Shown here: positions 57,399 to 64,000 of the stretch, piece after piece
Layout: every line of letters begins with the position of its first letter
Position numbering within the stretch: position 1 is the stretch's first letter
Assembly (NCBI RefSeq): GCF_013364275.1
Contig: NZ_CP054932.1
Coordinates: 9,300,001-9,364,000 of the forward strand
Direction: 5' to 3'
Length of the DNA: 64,000 nt
Source of the DNA: Actinomadura sp. NAK00032
GTDB lineage: Bacteria > Actinomycetota > Actinomycetes > Streptosporangiales > Streptosporangiaceae
Made by a program: the position numbers and the translations under genes
Notes under the pieces: model-generated
Databases searched by the model: none
The model's input: only the letters and a program-made list of their open reading frames with translations
Told to the model about the DNA's origin: nothing

Positions 57399-58154
57399 TC
57401 AGAGTTGGCGTAGTGCTCCTCCGTCCACCGTCCATTCGGCGCCCGTGACTTGGACGGCCAGGGGTGACAGCAGGTAGGCGATGACACGGGCAACGTCCTG
57501 GGGCGTGCCAAGGCGTCCTGTTGGGAGCCGCCGTTCTTCGTGGACGAACCGTTCGATCGCCTCCTCCACCGGAAGGTCGTACTGGGCGGCCAGTTGGTCG
57601 GCGAACCCTCCGGGCTCGTCCCAGAGCCGTGTCCGTGTGGGGCCGGGTGTGACGACATTGGAGCGGATCCCGCAGCGGCCGAACTCCCCCGCCAGCGTCT
57701 TGGACACCGACAGAAGGGCCGTCTTGGACGCGGCATAGTCGACCAGCGGCGTGTCAGGGAACCGCCCGGCTTCGCTGGATACGTGCACGATGCTCCCGGC
57801 TCCCTGGTCGATCAGTGCCGGCAGCGCGGCGCGGGCCATGCGCACGGCGGCGTGGAAGTTCAGCTCGAACGTCGCATGCCACTGGTCGTCGGTCACGTCC
57901 AGGAAGCCGATGCGGGATTCGAGCGCGCCGGCGTTGTTGACCAGGCCGTCCAGCCGCCCGTGGCGCTCCAGGGCGGCGTCGACGACGCGCTGGGCCGCGG
58001 CGGGGTCGGTGAGGTCGGCGGCCACGTCGGCGGACGAACGCGCGACGCCGACGACGTGCGCGCCCTCGCCGGTGAGCAGCCGCGCGGCGGCCGCGCCGAT
58101 CCCGGCGGACGCGCCGGTCACGATGTACACCCTGCCGTCGAGTTCGAGGTCCAT
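57399..58154 (-). CDS. short-chain dehydrogenase/reductase
   Basis: A 251-residue SDR: VYIVTGASAGIGAAAARLLT (TGxxxGIG), GLVNNAGALESRIGFLD (NNAG), SIVHVSSEAGRFPDTPLVDY with YAASK (catalytic Ser-Tyr-Lys) and VTGAEWTVDGGALRQL. It oxidises or reduces a small substrate with NAD(P)H. Eleven bases separate it from the MFS gene upstream, and AAGGAG precedes the ATG, so the two form an operon. Confidence 0.93.
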   Translation of the reverse strand: MDLELDGRVYIVTGASAGIGAAAARLLTGEGAHVVGVARSSADVAADLTDPAAAQRVVDAALERHGRLDGLVNNAGALESRIGFLDVTDDQWHATFELNFHAAVRMARAALPALIDQGAGSIVHVSSEAGRFPDTPLVDYAASKTALLSVSKTLAGEFGRCGIRSNVVTPGPTRTRLWDEPGGFADQLAAQYDLPVEEAIERFVHEERRLPTGRLGTPQDVARVIAYLLSPLAVQVTGAEWTVDGGALRQL

Positions 58155-58165
58155 GGCGGTCTCCT

Positions 58166-59587
58166 TCACCGGTCGCCGGAGCGGCGCGGGAACGACCCGC
58201 CGGAGCGGCGCAGGAACGACCCGACGAGGGCCGCGCCCGCGAGGGCGATCAGGGCGTTGACCGCGGTCGCGAGGTGGAGGCCGCCGAGGACGGACGCGTT
58301 CGCCGTGGCCACCGCGCTCATCACCGGGATGCCGAGGGTGATGGCGACCTGCTGCGTCATCGTGGCGAGGCCGGTCGCGAGGCCCTGCTCGGCGTCCGGC
58401 AGCCCGGACGTCGCGGTCCCCATGAACGCGACGATCGCGACGAGGTTCCCGAAACCGCCGATCGCGGTCGCGGCGAGCAGCAGGCCGAGGGAGCCGCGCG
58501 ACTCCCCGAGGCCGAGCAGCGCGGCGGTCGCGGCGGCCTGCAGGACGAGCCCGGCGACCAGCGTCGCCCGGCCGCCGAGCCGGCCCATGATCCGGGGTGC
58601 GGCGACGCCGCCCGCGAACGTCCCGGCACCGAGGACGCCGAGCGCGAGCCCGGTCGCGAGCGGCGTGAAGTCCAGGACCTTCTGCAGGTAGAGGGTCATC
58701 AGGAACACCAGCGACGTCTCGGTGGCGAAGGCGACGAACCCGGCCACGTTGCCCCAGGCGACCGTCCGGCGGGTCAGCACGCGCAGCGGCGCGAGCGGGG
58801 CCGGTGCGCGCCGCTCGACCAGGACGAACGCGGTGAGCAGCAGCGCGGCGGCGGCGAGGGCGCCGAGCGCGGACGGGGAGCTCCAGCCGGCCGATCCGGC
58901 GGAGGTGATCCCGTAGACGAGGGCGAGCAGCCCGCCGGTCACGGTCACCGCGCCCGGAACGTCCAGTCTCGCCCCGTCCCGGGAGCGGCTCTCCGCGATC
59001 ACGGCGGGCGTGACCGCGAGGATCAGCACCGCCACCGGGACGTTGATCAGGAACGCCCAGCGCCAGCTCAGCAGGTCGGTGAGGACGCCGCCGAGGATCG
59101 CGCCGACCGTGAACCCGGCGGACATGAGGGCGCCGCTGAGCCCGAGCGCGCGCGTCCGCAGCGGGCCCTCCGGGAAGGACGTCGTGATCAGCGACAGCGC
59201 GGCCGGTGTGGCGATCGCCGTGGCGAGCCCCTGCAGCACCCGTCCGGTGAGCAGCATCGCCGGTGACGTGGCCATCCCGCCGATCAACGACCCTCCGGCC
59301 AAGAGGGCCATGCCCGCGAGCAGCATCCGGCGGCGTCCGAACAGGTCGGCCACACGGCCGAACAGCAGCGTGAACCCTGCGGCGGGGAGGGCGAACGCCG
59401 TGGCGATCCACTGCAGCTCGTCCAGCCCGAAGCCCAGGCCCTTGCCGACGACCGGCAGCGCCACGTTGAGGATGGAGAAGTCGATGGCGAGCATGAACTG
59501 CGCGCCGAGAAGAAGGGTCAGTACCAGCTTGTGCCGCGACGACATCCGCTCAGAAGGAGCGGACACGGCGGTGGTCAATGCGGTCAT
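58166..59587 (-). CDS. DHA2-like MFS efflux transporter
   Basis: A 473-residue protein with about 14 helices: LVLTLLLGAQFMLAIDFSIL, NVALPVVGKGLGFGLDELQW, LPAAGFTLLFGRVADLFGRR and GRVLQGLATAIATPAALSLI. Proton-driven export of drugs or metabolites is likely. The C-terminus ends in a duplicated peptide (GSFLRRSGGSFPRRSG) from a 24-bp tandem repeat (58174-58221). It is divergent from the MmyB-like regulator at 59683. Confidence 0.92.
   Translation of the reverse strand: MTALTTAVSAPSERMSSRHKLVLTLLLGAQFMLAIDFSILNVALPVVGKGLGFGLDELQWIATAFALPAAGFTLLFGRVADLFGRRRMLLAGMALLAGGSLIGGMATSPAMLLTGRVLQGLATAIATPAALSLITTSFPEGPLRTRALGLSGALMSAGFTVGAILGGVLTDLLSWRWAFLINVPVAVLILAVTPAVIAESRSRDGARLDVPGAVTVTGGLLALVYGITSAGSAGWSSPSALGALAAAALLLTAFVLVERRAPAPLAPLRVLTRRTVAWGNVAGFVAFATETSLVFLMTLYLQKVLDFTPLATGLALGVLGAGTFAGGVAAPRIMGRLGGRATLVAGLVLQAAATAALLGLGESRGSLGLLLAATAIGGFGNLVAIVAFMGTATSGLPDAEQGLATGLATMTQQVAITLGIPVMSAVATANASVLGGLHLATAVNALIALAGAALVGSFLRRSGGSFPRRSGDR
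58174..58221. repeat. 24-bp tandem duplication at MFS C-terminus
   Basis: Two copies of a 24-bp unit differing by one base (CGCCGGAGCGGCGCGGGAAC then GACC; the second copy has A for G at position 15). It duplicates eight residues of the cytoplasmic tail. Confidence 0.8.
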
Positions 59588-59682
59588 GCAAGAGACCATC
59601 GCTGCGTTGGGCGCGCCTACCCAGACCCCGCTCGTTCGTACCACTCCCAGTAGCAGGCTCCAGGCTGGATAGCCTCTGCGGC

Positions 59683-60540
59683 ATGGCACGGAACGGCGAG
59701 CTGGGCGAATTCCTCAAGTCGCGGCGTGCGCGGCTGCGGCCCGAGGACGCCGGCCTGCCCTCCTACGGGACGCGGCGCCGCGTGCCCGGCCTGCGGCGCG
59801 AGGAGCTGGCGCAGCTCGCCGGCGTCAGCGTCGCGTACTACATCCGGCTGGAGCAGGGGACGGCCGAGGGCGTCTCCGCCGAGGTCCTGGACGCGATCTC
59901 GCGGGCGCTGCGGCTGGACGGCGACGAGCACGCCCACCTGCACCGCCTCGCGCACCCGCCGCGCCGCGCGCCCGTCACCGCGCCGCCGCGCCTGCGGGCG
60001 CCCCTCCAGCACCTGCTCGACTCGTTCACGCACGCGCCCGCGTACGTGGTCGGGCACTACACGAACGTGGTCGCGTGGAACAGGCTCACCGCCGCCGTGT
60101 TCGTCGACCTGGCGAGCGTCCCGCCAGATGAGCGGACGTGGTCGCACCAGATCCATCTCAACGCCGACTACAAGGCGCGGCTAGGCGACAACTGGCCGAC
60201 CGTTGCCCGGCGCAACGCCGCCTACTTGCGGTTCCGTTCCGGCCAAGACCCGGACGACCCCAACCTGCGCGCGGTCATCGACTGCCTGCGAAAGCGGAGC
60301 CCCGACTTCCACCGGATGTGGTCGGCGCACCACGTTTCTGACCTGACGCACGGTGAGGCCCGTATCGACCACCCGGAGGTCGGACGGCTCGTCCTGCCGT
60401 TCGAGACTCTGCACCTGCCCGGCGACCCGGACCTGAGCCGCCTGATGCTCTACGCGGCCGAACCGGGGTCGCCGTCAGAGGCCGCCCTGCACAAACTGGC
60501 CGAGACGTCCGATCGCCGCTCCAGCGCCGACCTCGGCTAG
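59683..60540 (+). CDS. XRE regulator with MmyB-like ligand domain, copy 1
   Basis: A 285-residue protein. HTH: FLKSRRARLRPEDAGLPSYG, RRVPGLRREELAQLAGVSVA, YYIRLEQGTAEGVSAEVLDA. The C-terminal domain (PAYVVGHYTNVVAWNRLTAA, LRKRSPDFHRMWSAHHVSDL) is the MmyB-like fold that binds a fatty-acid-like ligand in relatives. The start ATG has TAGCCT seven bases upstream, so leaderless. It probably controls the divergent MFS-SDR operon. Its TAG stop overlaps the stop of the convergent YrdB gene in one CTAG. Confidence 0.92.
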   Translation: MARNGELGEFLKSRRARLRPEDAGLPSYGTRRRVPGLRREELAQLAGVSVAYYIRLEQGTAEGVSAEVLDAISRALRLDGDEHAHLHRLAHPPRRAPVTAPPRLRAPLQHLLDSFTHAPAYVVGHYTNVVAWNRLTAAVFVDLASVPPDERTWSHQIHLNADYKARLGDNWPTVARRNAAYLRFRSGQDPDDPNLRAVIDCLRKRSPDFHRMWSAHHVSDLTHGEARIDHPEVGRLVLPFETLHLPGDPDLSRLMLYAAEPGSPSEAALHKLAETSDRRSSADLG

Positions 60541-60917
60541 GCGTTTGGGTCGGCCGCCGCACGGAAGTGGGCCTCGCGGTCCAGCGTGGCCAGCGCGGTG
60601 TTGAGGACGGCTATGACGGCGAACACGACGGCCACCGTCGCATGGTCCACGCCGTAGAACGCCAGTGCACCCGCACTGAAGACGATGGCCTTGACCAACA
60701 GGACGAACGGCAGCGCCACCTTGAACCGGGCGCGCGGCGCAGCGAACAGGCCCCACAGGACCATCGCGGCCACCGGCGTCCCGATGCCCAAGATGATGTT
60801 GACGACGACGTTGCCGCCCGTGGTGAAACCCCACCAGGCCAGCGCGACGATGGCCGCGACCTCCAGGACGAAGGCGAGCCCCTCGTTCAGCACATGCAAT
60901 GGCCCAGGAAGACGCAC
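60537..60917 (-). CDS. YrdB-family (DUF2568) membrane protein
   Basis: A 126-residue membrane protein with four helices: LAFVLEVAAIVALAWWGFTT, VNIILGIGTPVAAMVLWGLF, FVLLVKAIVFSAGALAFYGV and VAVVFAVIAVLNTALATL. This is the YrdB pattern (conserved WG and the loop AAPRARFKV). Function unknown. The start is taken as GTG 60917, six bases after TACGGT on the minus strand; a GTG at 60932 is possible. Confidence 0.85.
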   Translation of the reverse strand: MRLPGPLHVLNEGLAFVLEVAAIVALAWWGFTTGGNVVVNIILGIGTPVAAMVLWGLFAAPRARFKVALPFVLLVKAIVFSAGALAFYGVDHATVAVVFAVIAVLNTALATLDREAHFRAAADPNA

Positions 60918-60937
60918 GCCGATACCGTACACGTGTG
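60917..60937. promoter_or_regulatory. overlapping divergent -10 elements
   Basis: ATACCGTAC at 60922-60930 gives TACCGT on the plus strand (60923-60928) and TACGGT on the minus strand (60929-60924). Each is six bases from a GTG (60935 plus, 60917 minus). The two promoters share most of their bases, so the two polymerases cannot bind at once. Confidence 0.6.
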
Positions 60938-62068
60938 GACGAGATCTCCTGGCGGGAGGACGGCCGGGACCATCGCGTCCGCTGGCGGTCGGAGAGCGGC
61001 GCGCCGCCGCCCCGCCGCGTCGTGGTCGCGGACGACGAGACCCGCGCGGACGACGCCTACCGACTGGCCTGCGAAGGCACCGCCCTGCTGTGGCGCGGCG
61101 ACTTCCAGAACGCGCGGCAACTGCTCACGGCGATGGCACGCAGGATCGACCGACCGCCGCGCAGGGCCAAGCGCAAGCCGGAACCGTCACAGGTACAGGC
61201 ATTCCACCTGCACCGCCAGGCACGCGCCCAGCGCGCGCGGACGCTCGGCATGCTGCTCATACCGTTCGATCCGGGACATGTGATCCCGCTACGTCGTGCA
61301 CCGTCCGTCCAAGACGCGTGTACGGAGGCCTACGGGTCGGACGACCAGCCCTACCTGACGTCATTGCGCGAGCTGCTCGGGCTGATCGGCGCGCATGAAT
61401 GGCGTGGGAAGGGCGTGCCCATCCCAGCGCTGGGCGGCGACCGGATACACCCGCACTACGGCGTTTTCTCGCCGGTTAGAGGGGAGTACGTCGACCTCGT
61501 CAACGAGGCTCCGCTCCCGTCCACGAAGACCGCGTTCGACATCGGCACCGGTACGGGTGTTCTGGCGGCGGTCCTGGCCCGCCGTGGCATACAACGCGTC
61601 GTCGCCACTGACCTCGACCCGCGCGCGCTTGCCTGTGCCAAGGAGAACGTCGACCATCTGGACGTCGGAAAGCAGGTCGAGGTCGTCCAAGCCGACCTGT
61701 TCCCGCCAGGCCAGGCCGGGCTCATCGTGTGCAACCCGCCGTGGGTGCCCGCCAAACCCAGCTCGCCCCTCGAACACGCCGTCTACGACCCGGGCGGGCG
61801 GATGCTGCGCGGCTTCCTCACCGGCCTCGCCGACCGTCTCGAACCGGGCGGCGAAGGCTGGCTGATCCTTTCCGACCTGGCCGAACACCTCGGGCTCCGT
61901 ACCCGCGACGACCTCCGCGCGCTGTTCGACGCGTCCGGTCTGGAGGTGGCCGGCAGGCTCGACAACAAGCCCGTCCACCCGCGCGCCGCCGACCCCGACG
62001 ACCCGCTCCACGCGGCCCGCGCCGCCGAGACGACGTCCCTCTGGCGGCTGCGGCGCGCTCCCGCCTGA
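60935..62068 (+). CDS. class I SAM-dependent methyltransferase (NPPW motif)
   Basis: A 377-residue protein. The N-terminal 180 residues are basic and unassigned. The C-terminal Rossmann domain has FDIGTGTGVLAAVLARRGIQ (SAM loop), VVATDLDPRALACAKENVDH and GLIVCNPPWVPAKP. The NPPW motif marks enzymes that methylate N atoms of adenine, guanine or glutamine, as in PrmC or RlmG-like proteins. The substrate is unknown. The start is probably GTG 60935 (leaderless from TACCGT); ATG 60899 is possible. Confidence 0.87.
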   Translation: MDEISWREDGRDHRVRWRSESGAPPPRRVVVADDETRADDAYRLACEGTALLWRGDFQNARQLLTAMARRIDRPPRRAKRKPEPSQVQAFHLHRQARAQRARTLGMLLIPFDPGHVIPLRRAPSVQDACTEAYGSDDQPYLTSLRELLGLIGAHEWRGKGVPIPALGGDRIHPHYGVFSPVRGEYVDLVNEAPLPSTKTAFDIGTGTGVLAAVLARRGIQRVVATDLDPRALACAKENVDHLDVGKQVEVVQADLFPPGQAGLIVCNPPWVPAKPSSPLEHAVYDPGGRMLRGFLTGLADRLEPGGEGWLILSDLAEHLGLRTRDDLRALFDASGLEVAGRLDNKPVHPRAADPDDPLHAARAAETTSLWRLRRAPA

Positions 62069-62072
62069 CTCC

Positions 62073-62927
62073 TCAGACGTGGCTGCGGTGGGCGGTCTCC
62101 GGGCCGATGACGCGCAGCAGGGCGAGGGCGTCGGCCGTCGAGCTGCCGGGCGGCGGGGTGAAGGCGACGAGGCGCTGGTCCTCGGCCGGTGTGAGCAGGA
62201 CCTCCGCGTCGAACTCGATCGGCCCGACCTGCGGATGCACCACCCTCATCCGGCTCGTCCGGCGGACGGCGACCTCGTGCAGATCCCACAGGCCGGCGAA
62301 CTCGTCGCTGGCCGCACGCAGCCGCCGGACAAGGGCTTGCGCCGCCTCGTCGCCGCCGCGCCGCGCGACGGCGGCGCGCAGGTCGGCGACGTGCAGGCGG
62401 CTGTAGTGGTCGCGTTCCTCCGCCGGGTACGCCTCCCGCACGAACGGGTCGGTGAACCACCCCCAGACGATGTTGCGGTCCGGCCCCTCCACGGTGCAAA
62501 CGCAGCCGAACAGGGCTTCGGCCAGGGCGTTCTGCGCGAGCAGGTCACCGAGGTCACCGATGATCTGCGCGGGCGTCTCGGTCAGCCGGTCGAGCAGGTA
62601 CAGCAGGCCCGGCCGGACGTGCTCGCCAGCGAAGGGTCCTGCGGGCGGCCGGTGCCCGGCGAGAACGTACAGATGGTCGCGCTCGTCCACGGTCAGCCGC
62701 AGCGCGCGGGCGAGCGCGGCGAGGAGCTGGGCGGACGGCTGCGGGCTGCGGGCCTGCTCAAGGCGCATGTAGTAGTCCGCTGACATGCCCGCGAGCTGCG
62801 ACACCTCCTCGCGGCGCAGCCCCGGCGTGCGCCGTCGCGGCCCCTCCGCCAAGCCGACGTCCCGGGGCCGCAGCCGTTCCCGGGAGCGGCGGAGGAAATC
62901 GGCGAGGTCGCGACGGTTCATGCCCAT
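62073..62927 (-). CDS. XRE regulator with MmyB-like ligand domain, copy 2
   Basis: A 284-residue protein similar to the one at 59683: FLRRSRERLRPRDVGLAEGP, RRRTPGLRREEVSQLAGMSA, DYYMRLEQARSPQPSAQLLA, then a ligand domain (AQIIGDLGDLLAQNALAEAL, HPQVGPIEFDAEVLLTPAED). The start may be ATG 62927 or ATG 62921, the latter with GGAGA upstream. It is divergent from the hydrolase at 63030 and likely controls the hydrolase-SDR genes. Confidence 0.92.
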   Translation of the reverse strand: MGMNRRDLADFLRRSRERLRPRDVGLAEGPRRRTPGLRREEVSQLAGMSADYYMRLEQARSPQPSAQLLAALARALRLTVDERDHLYVLAGHRPPAGPFAGEHVRPGLLYLLDRLTETPAQIIGDLGDLLAQNALAEALFGCVCTVEGPDRNIVWGWFTDPFVREAYPAEERDHYSRLHVADLRAAVARRGGDEAAQALVRRLRAASDEFAGLWDLHEVAVRRTSRMRVVHPQVGPIEFDAEVLLTPAEDQRLVAFTPPPGSSTADALALLRVIGPETAHRSHV

Positions 62928-63029
62928 GTCTCCATAGTCCCTGTTCTGCGCCGCCCCAGACTGGGACCGCTTGTCCTAGCCAGAGCGGTCCGCTCCTCAT
63001 CCGGGCCGTACGGCGGCAGTGTCGGGGCC

Positions 63030-63806
63030 ATGACGAACCTGACCGTTGGAAACGCCCGCATCGCCTACCGGACGGAAGGCTCCGGCCCCGCCCTCGTCCT
63101 CGTCCACGGCGTGGGCCCCGGCTCGGCCATGTGGGACGCGCTCACCGACCGCTTCACCGACCGGCGCACCGTGGTCCTGCCCGACCTGGCCGGCTCCGAG
63201 CCCGCTGAGGACGACGGCTCACCGCTCACCATCGAGGCGCTCGCGAACCAGGTCATCGCCGTGATCGAGGACCTCGGCACCGGCCCCGTGGACCTGGTCG
63301 GCTTCTCGCTGGGCGCGCCGACGGCCGCCGCCGCGGCCGCGCTGCGCCCCGACCTCGTCCGGCGGCTGGTCCCCGTCGCGGGGTTCGCGCACAGCGAGGA
63401 CGAGTACGTCCGGCAGCTGTTCGCCCTGTGGCTCACGCTGACCGGCAGCCCCGAGGGATTCGCCAGGCTCGGGACGGTCACCTCCGCCAGCCGCGCGTTC
63501 CTGAACAGGATCGGGGAGGAGGGGGCCGAGCAGCTCCACGGCTTCATCCGCCCCACGGACGGCATGCTGCGCCAGATGGACCTCGTCCGGCGGGTCGACG
63601 TCCGGGCGCTGCTGACGAAGATCGAGGCGCCGTCCCTGGTGATCGGCTGCACCGCCGACCTGACGATCCCGGTCGAGAACCACAGGGAGCTGGCCCGGGG
63701 CATCGCGGGCAGCGAGTACACCGAACTCGACACCGGACACGTCGTCATGATGGAACGGCCGGACGAGTTCGTGAAGCTCGTCCAGGACTTCCTCGACCGC
63801 CCCTGA
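63030..63806 (+). CDS. alpha/beta hydrolase
   Basis: A 258-residue alpha/beta-hydrolase: PALVLVHGVGPGSAMWDALT (oxyanion loop), VDLVGFSLGAPTAAAAAALR (nucleophile Ser in GFSLG), IGCTADLTIPVENH (acid) and LDTGHVVMMERPDEF (His). No signal peptide. Esterase or C-C hydrolase; the substrate is not clear. It is followed 34 bases later by an SDR gene and is divergent from an MmyB-like regulator. Confidence 0.92.
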   Translation: MTNLTVGNARIAYRTEGSGPALVLVHGVGPGSAMWDALTDRFTDRRTVVLPDLAGSEPAEDDGSPLTIEALANQVIAVIEDLGTGPVDLVGFSLGAPTAAAAAALRPDLVRRLVPVAGFAHSEDEYVRQLFALWLTLTGSPEGFARLGTVTSASRAFLNRIGEEGAEQLHGFIRPTDGMLRQMDLVRRVDVRALLTKIEAPSLVIGCTADLTIPVENHRELARGIAGSEYTELDTGHVVMMERPDEFVKLVQDFLDRP

Positions 63807-63840
63807 CAGGAGCCCCGCCCGACCGAGCACGATGGGAACC

Positions 63841-64000
63841 ATGCGTCCCATCGATCAGCAGACCATCCTCATCACGGGCGCGACCGACGGCCTCGGTCGC
63901 GCCCTGGCCGCCCGGCTGGCCGCCGAAGGCGCGACGGTGCTCGTCCACGGGCGGGACGACCAGCGCGGCAAGGCGACCTTGCACGAGATCGGCGGCCGGG
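63841..64000 (+). CDS. short-chain dehydrogenase/reductase (cut by window end)
   Basis: 53 codons are visible: QQTILITGATDGLGRALAAR (TGxxxGLG NADP loop) and VLVHGRDDQRG, typical of the SDR group that includes retinol-dehydrogenase and protochlorophyllide-reductase-like proteins. The rest is outside. It probably belongs with the hydrolase upstream. Confidence 0.87.
   Translation, partial: MRPIDQQTILITGATDGLGRALAARLAAEGATVLVHGRDDQRGKATLHEIGGR

Overview
The window is chromosomal DNA of a high-GC Gram-positive actinomycete. Third codon positions are almost all G or C, GTG and occasionally TTG starts are frequent, and regulators of the SARP, XRE-DUF5753, CGNR and MmyB-like types are abundant. The block dnaX, ffs, tRNA-Ser, ybaB, recR, DUF5063, lysC, asd and tadA is typical of actinomycetes. 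The gene content would fit a filamentous genus such as Actinomadura or a relative, but the genus is an inference. No insertion sequence, prophage, CRISPR array or rRNA operon was seen.

Layout. 1-4837: a VOC/flavin-oxidase pair under a CGNR regulator, an NTF2-like protein, and a DHA2 efflux pump with a divergent TetR and two palindromic operators. 4866-9074: a seven-gene Mrp/Mnh cation/proton antiporter operon with a split, MrpA-less architecture. 9302-12214: an unsecreted PGRP amidase, a secreted lipase, a lipoprotein amidase and a small membrane protein. 12273-20027: a haloacetate-dehalogenase-like hydrolase with a divergent SARP regulator, a catalase, a PucR-N-terminal-like protein, a MerR regulator and an orphan XRE-DUF5753 regulator. 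20051-26730: DpaL-type lyase and LysR, three tiny genes, a second MerR paralogue, an S9 peptidase and a secreted M15-like protein with a six-residue repeat.

26746-38612 is the housekeeping core: TetR, asd, lysC (with a probable internal beta-subunit start), a HEAT-repeat protein, a DUF5063 gene, recR, ybaB, dnaX, SRP RNA and tRNA-Ser(GGA), ending in a MarR/PPOX pair whose start codons overlap inside one palindrome. 38720-50499 holds transporters and regulators (CynX-like MFS, GntR, XRE-TPR), a PH-domain membrane pair, upp, two paralogous tRNA-deaminase-associated proteins, tadA and tRNA-Ser(CGA), and an EamA plus B3/B4 pair. 50758-64000 has an XRE-cupin regulator, a beta-clamp paralogue beside ogt and an Ada-AlkA fusion (DNA alkylation repair), an SDR/MFS pair and an SDR/hydrolase pair each next to an MmyB-like regulator, a YrdB protein and a methyltransferase.

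Recurring theme. Many genes have a TANNNT-like -10 element exactly 6-8 bases before the start codon and no Shine-Dalgarno sequence, which predicts leaderless mRNAs. The same geometry (TAGGCT, then 7 bases) places the transcription start of both tRNA-Ser genes exactly at the mature 5' end, and in both cases the TAG of the -10 is the stop codon of the upstream gene.
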